Assembly (NCBI RefSeq): GCF_963678635.1
Contig: NC_087070.1
Coordinates: 17,829,318-17,893,317 of the forward strand
Length of the DNA: 64,000 nucleotides
DNA from: Symsagittifera roscoffensis
Lineage: Eukaryota > Xenacoelomorpha > Acoela > Convolutidae
Direction: 5' to 3'
Under the pieces are notes generated by a model. The model made no database searches. It had not been told where the DNA came from and saw only the letters and a list, made by a program, of their open reading frames with translations. Position 1 is the first letter of the stretch; the number at the start of each line of letters is the position of its first letter. The position numbers and the translations under genes are program-made. Shown in pieces: positions 63,811-64,000 of this stretch.

Positions 63811-64000
63811 ATAAACATAAAAGAAGAAAAAACTAAAAAATCTCAGAAATTTCCAGGAAAATGTTTTTTTTTGATAGATTAATTATATTATGCAATTACA
63901 CTTGCTTAAATTTGATTGGTTAAAAAGTTTTAGAGCCTTTTTAGACATGTTTTTCATTTTTCAGATCTTTGATCGTTTTGTAAATATTGTATCAAACTTT
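63811..64000. other. No recognisable feature
   Basis: AT-rich sequence to the window edge. Confidence 0.5.

Noticed and set aside
1-64000. CRISPR arrays, tRNA or rRNA genes, host genes
   Set aside because: Repeats lack unique equal-length spacers, no cloverleaf or rRNA sequence was recognised, and every recognisable protein belongs to a mobile element.

Overview
The window holds no recognisable host gene. It is a nest of retroelements from a eukaryote, almost certainly an invertebrate animal: Ty3/Gypsy-type LTR elements, a BEL/Pao element and two kinds of LINE occur together, with many frameshifts and nonsense codons and no bacterial-style operons. I cannot name the host from sequence alone.

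Layout. Three related members of one giant Gypsy-type family dominate. Element C (1-6590, minus strand) shows its 5' LTR, tRNA primer site, long leader with a 14-bp minisatellite, and an open gag-protease frame running off the left edge. C sits inside the leader of element A (6591-27047, plus strand; its 5' LTR is beyond the left edge). A continues with gag, protease-RT, RNase H-integrase, a macro-domain segment, a coiled-coil ORF3, an SGNH hydrolase, a large unknown ORF5 and the 3' LTR. A is followed by a broken LINE reverse transcriptase with a C-terminal nuclease-like region (27060-29676) and a 201-bp MITE. Element B (30175-60985) has both LTRs and the same gene order as A, but is heavily mutated. 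B was inserted into a second, jockey/CR1-like LINE, whose halves lie at 29940-30174 and 60986-62780. A 9.3-kb BEL/Pao element (45685-54960) was inserted into B. The right end holds a GA microsatellite and a 238-bp fold-back element.

How the parts work together. Gag and Pol of A, B and C have the usual LTR-element modules: CCHC knuckles, DTGA protease, YVDD RT, RNase H, and HHCC/DDE integrase with a GPF module. What is unusual is the cargo that A and B share downstream of integrase: an OARD1/Poa1-like macro domain, a nuclear/coiled-coil ORF3, a GDS/GxN/DxxH hydrolase and an ORF of about 1050 codons with no family I recognise. With its LTRs, such an element is over 20 kb. Non-coding signals shared between copies include a pyrimidine-tract acceptor before ORF3, a covarying stem structure in the leader, LTR and 3' UTR hairpins, and a repeated polypurine-tract-like motif (TTTTGTCCGGGGAGT) that abuts the 3' LTR of A and recurs inside pol.

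State of the copies. C looks intact as far as it is visible. A has a few lesions (a TGA in gag, a gag/pol frame change, one extra base in RT, small indels after integrase). B is dead: RT YVDD reads YVND, the integrase catalytic Glu reads Lys, and many stops are present. It also carries a 909-bp in-frame tandem duplication.
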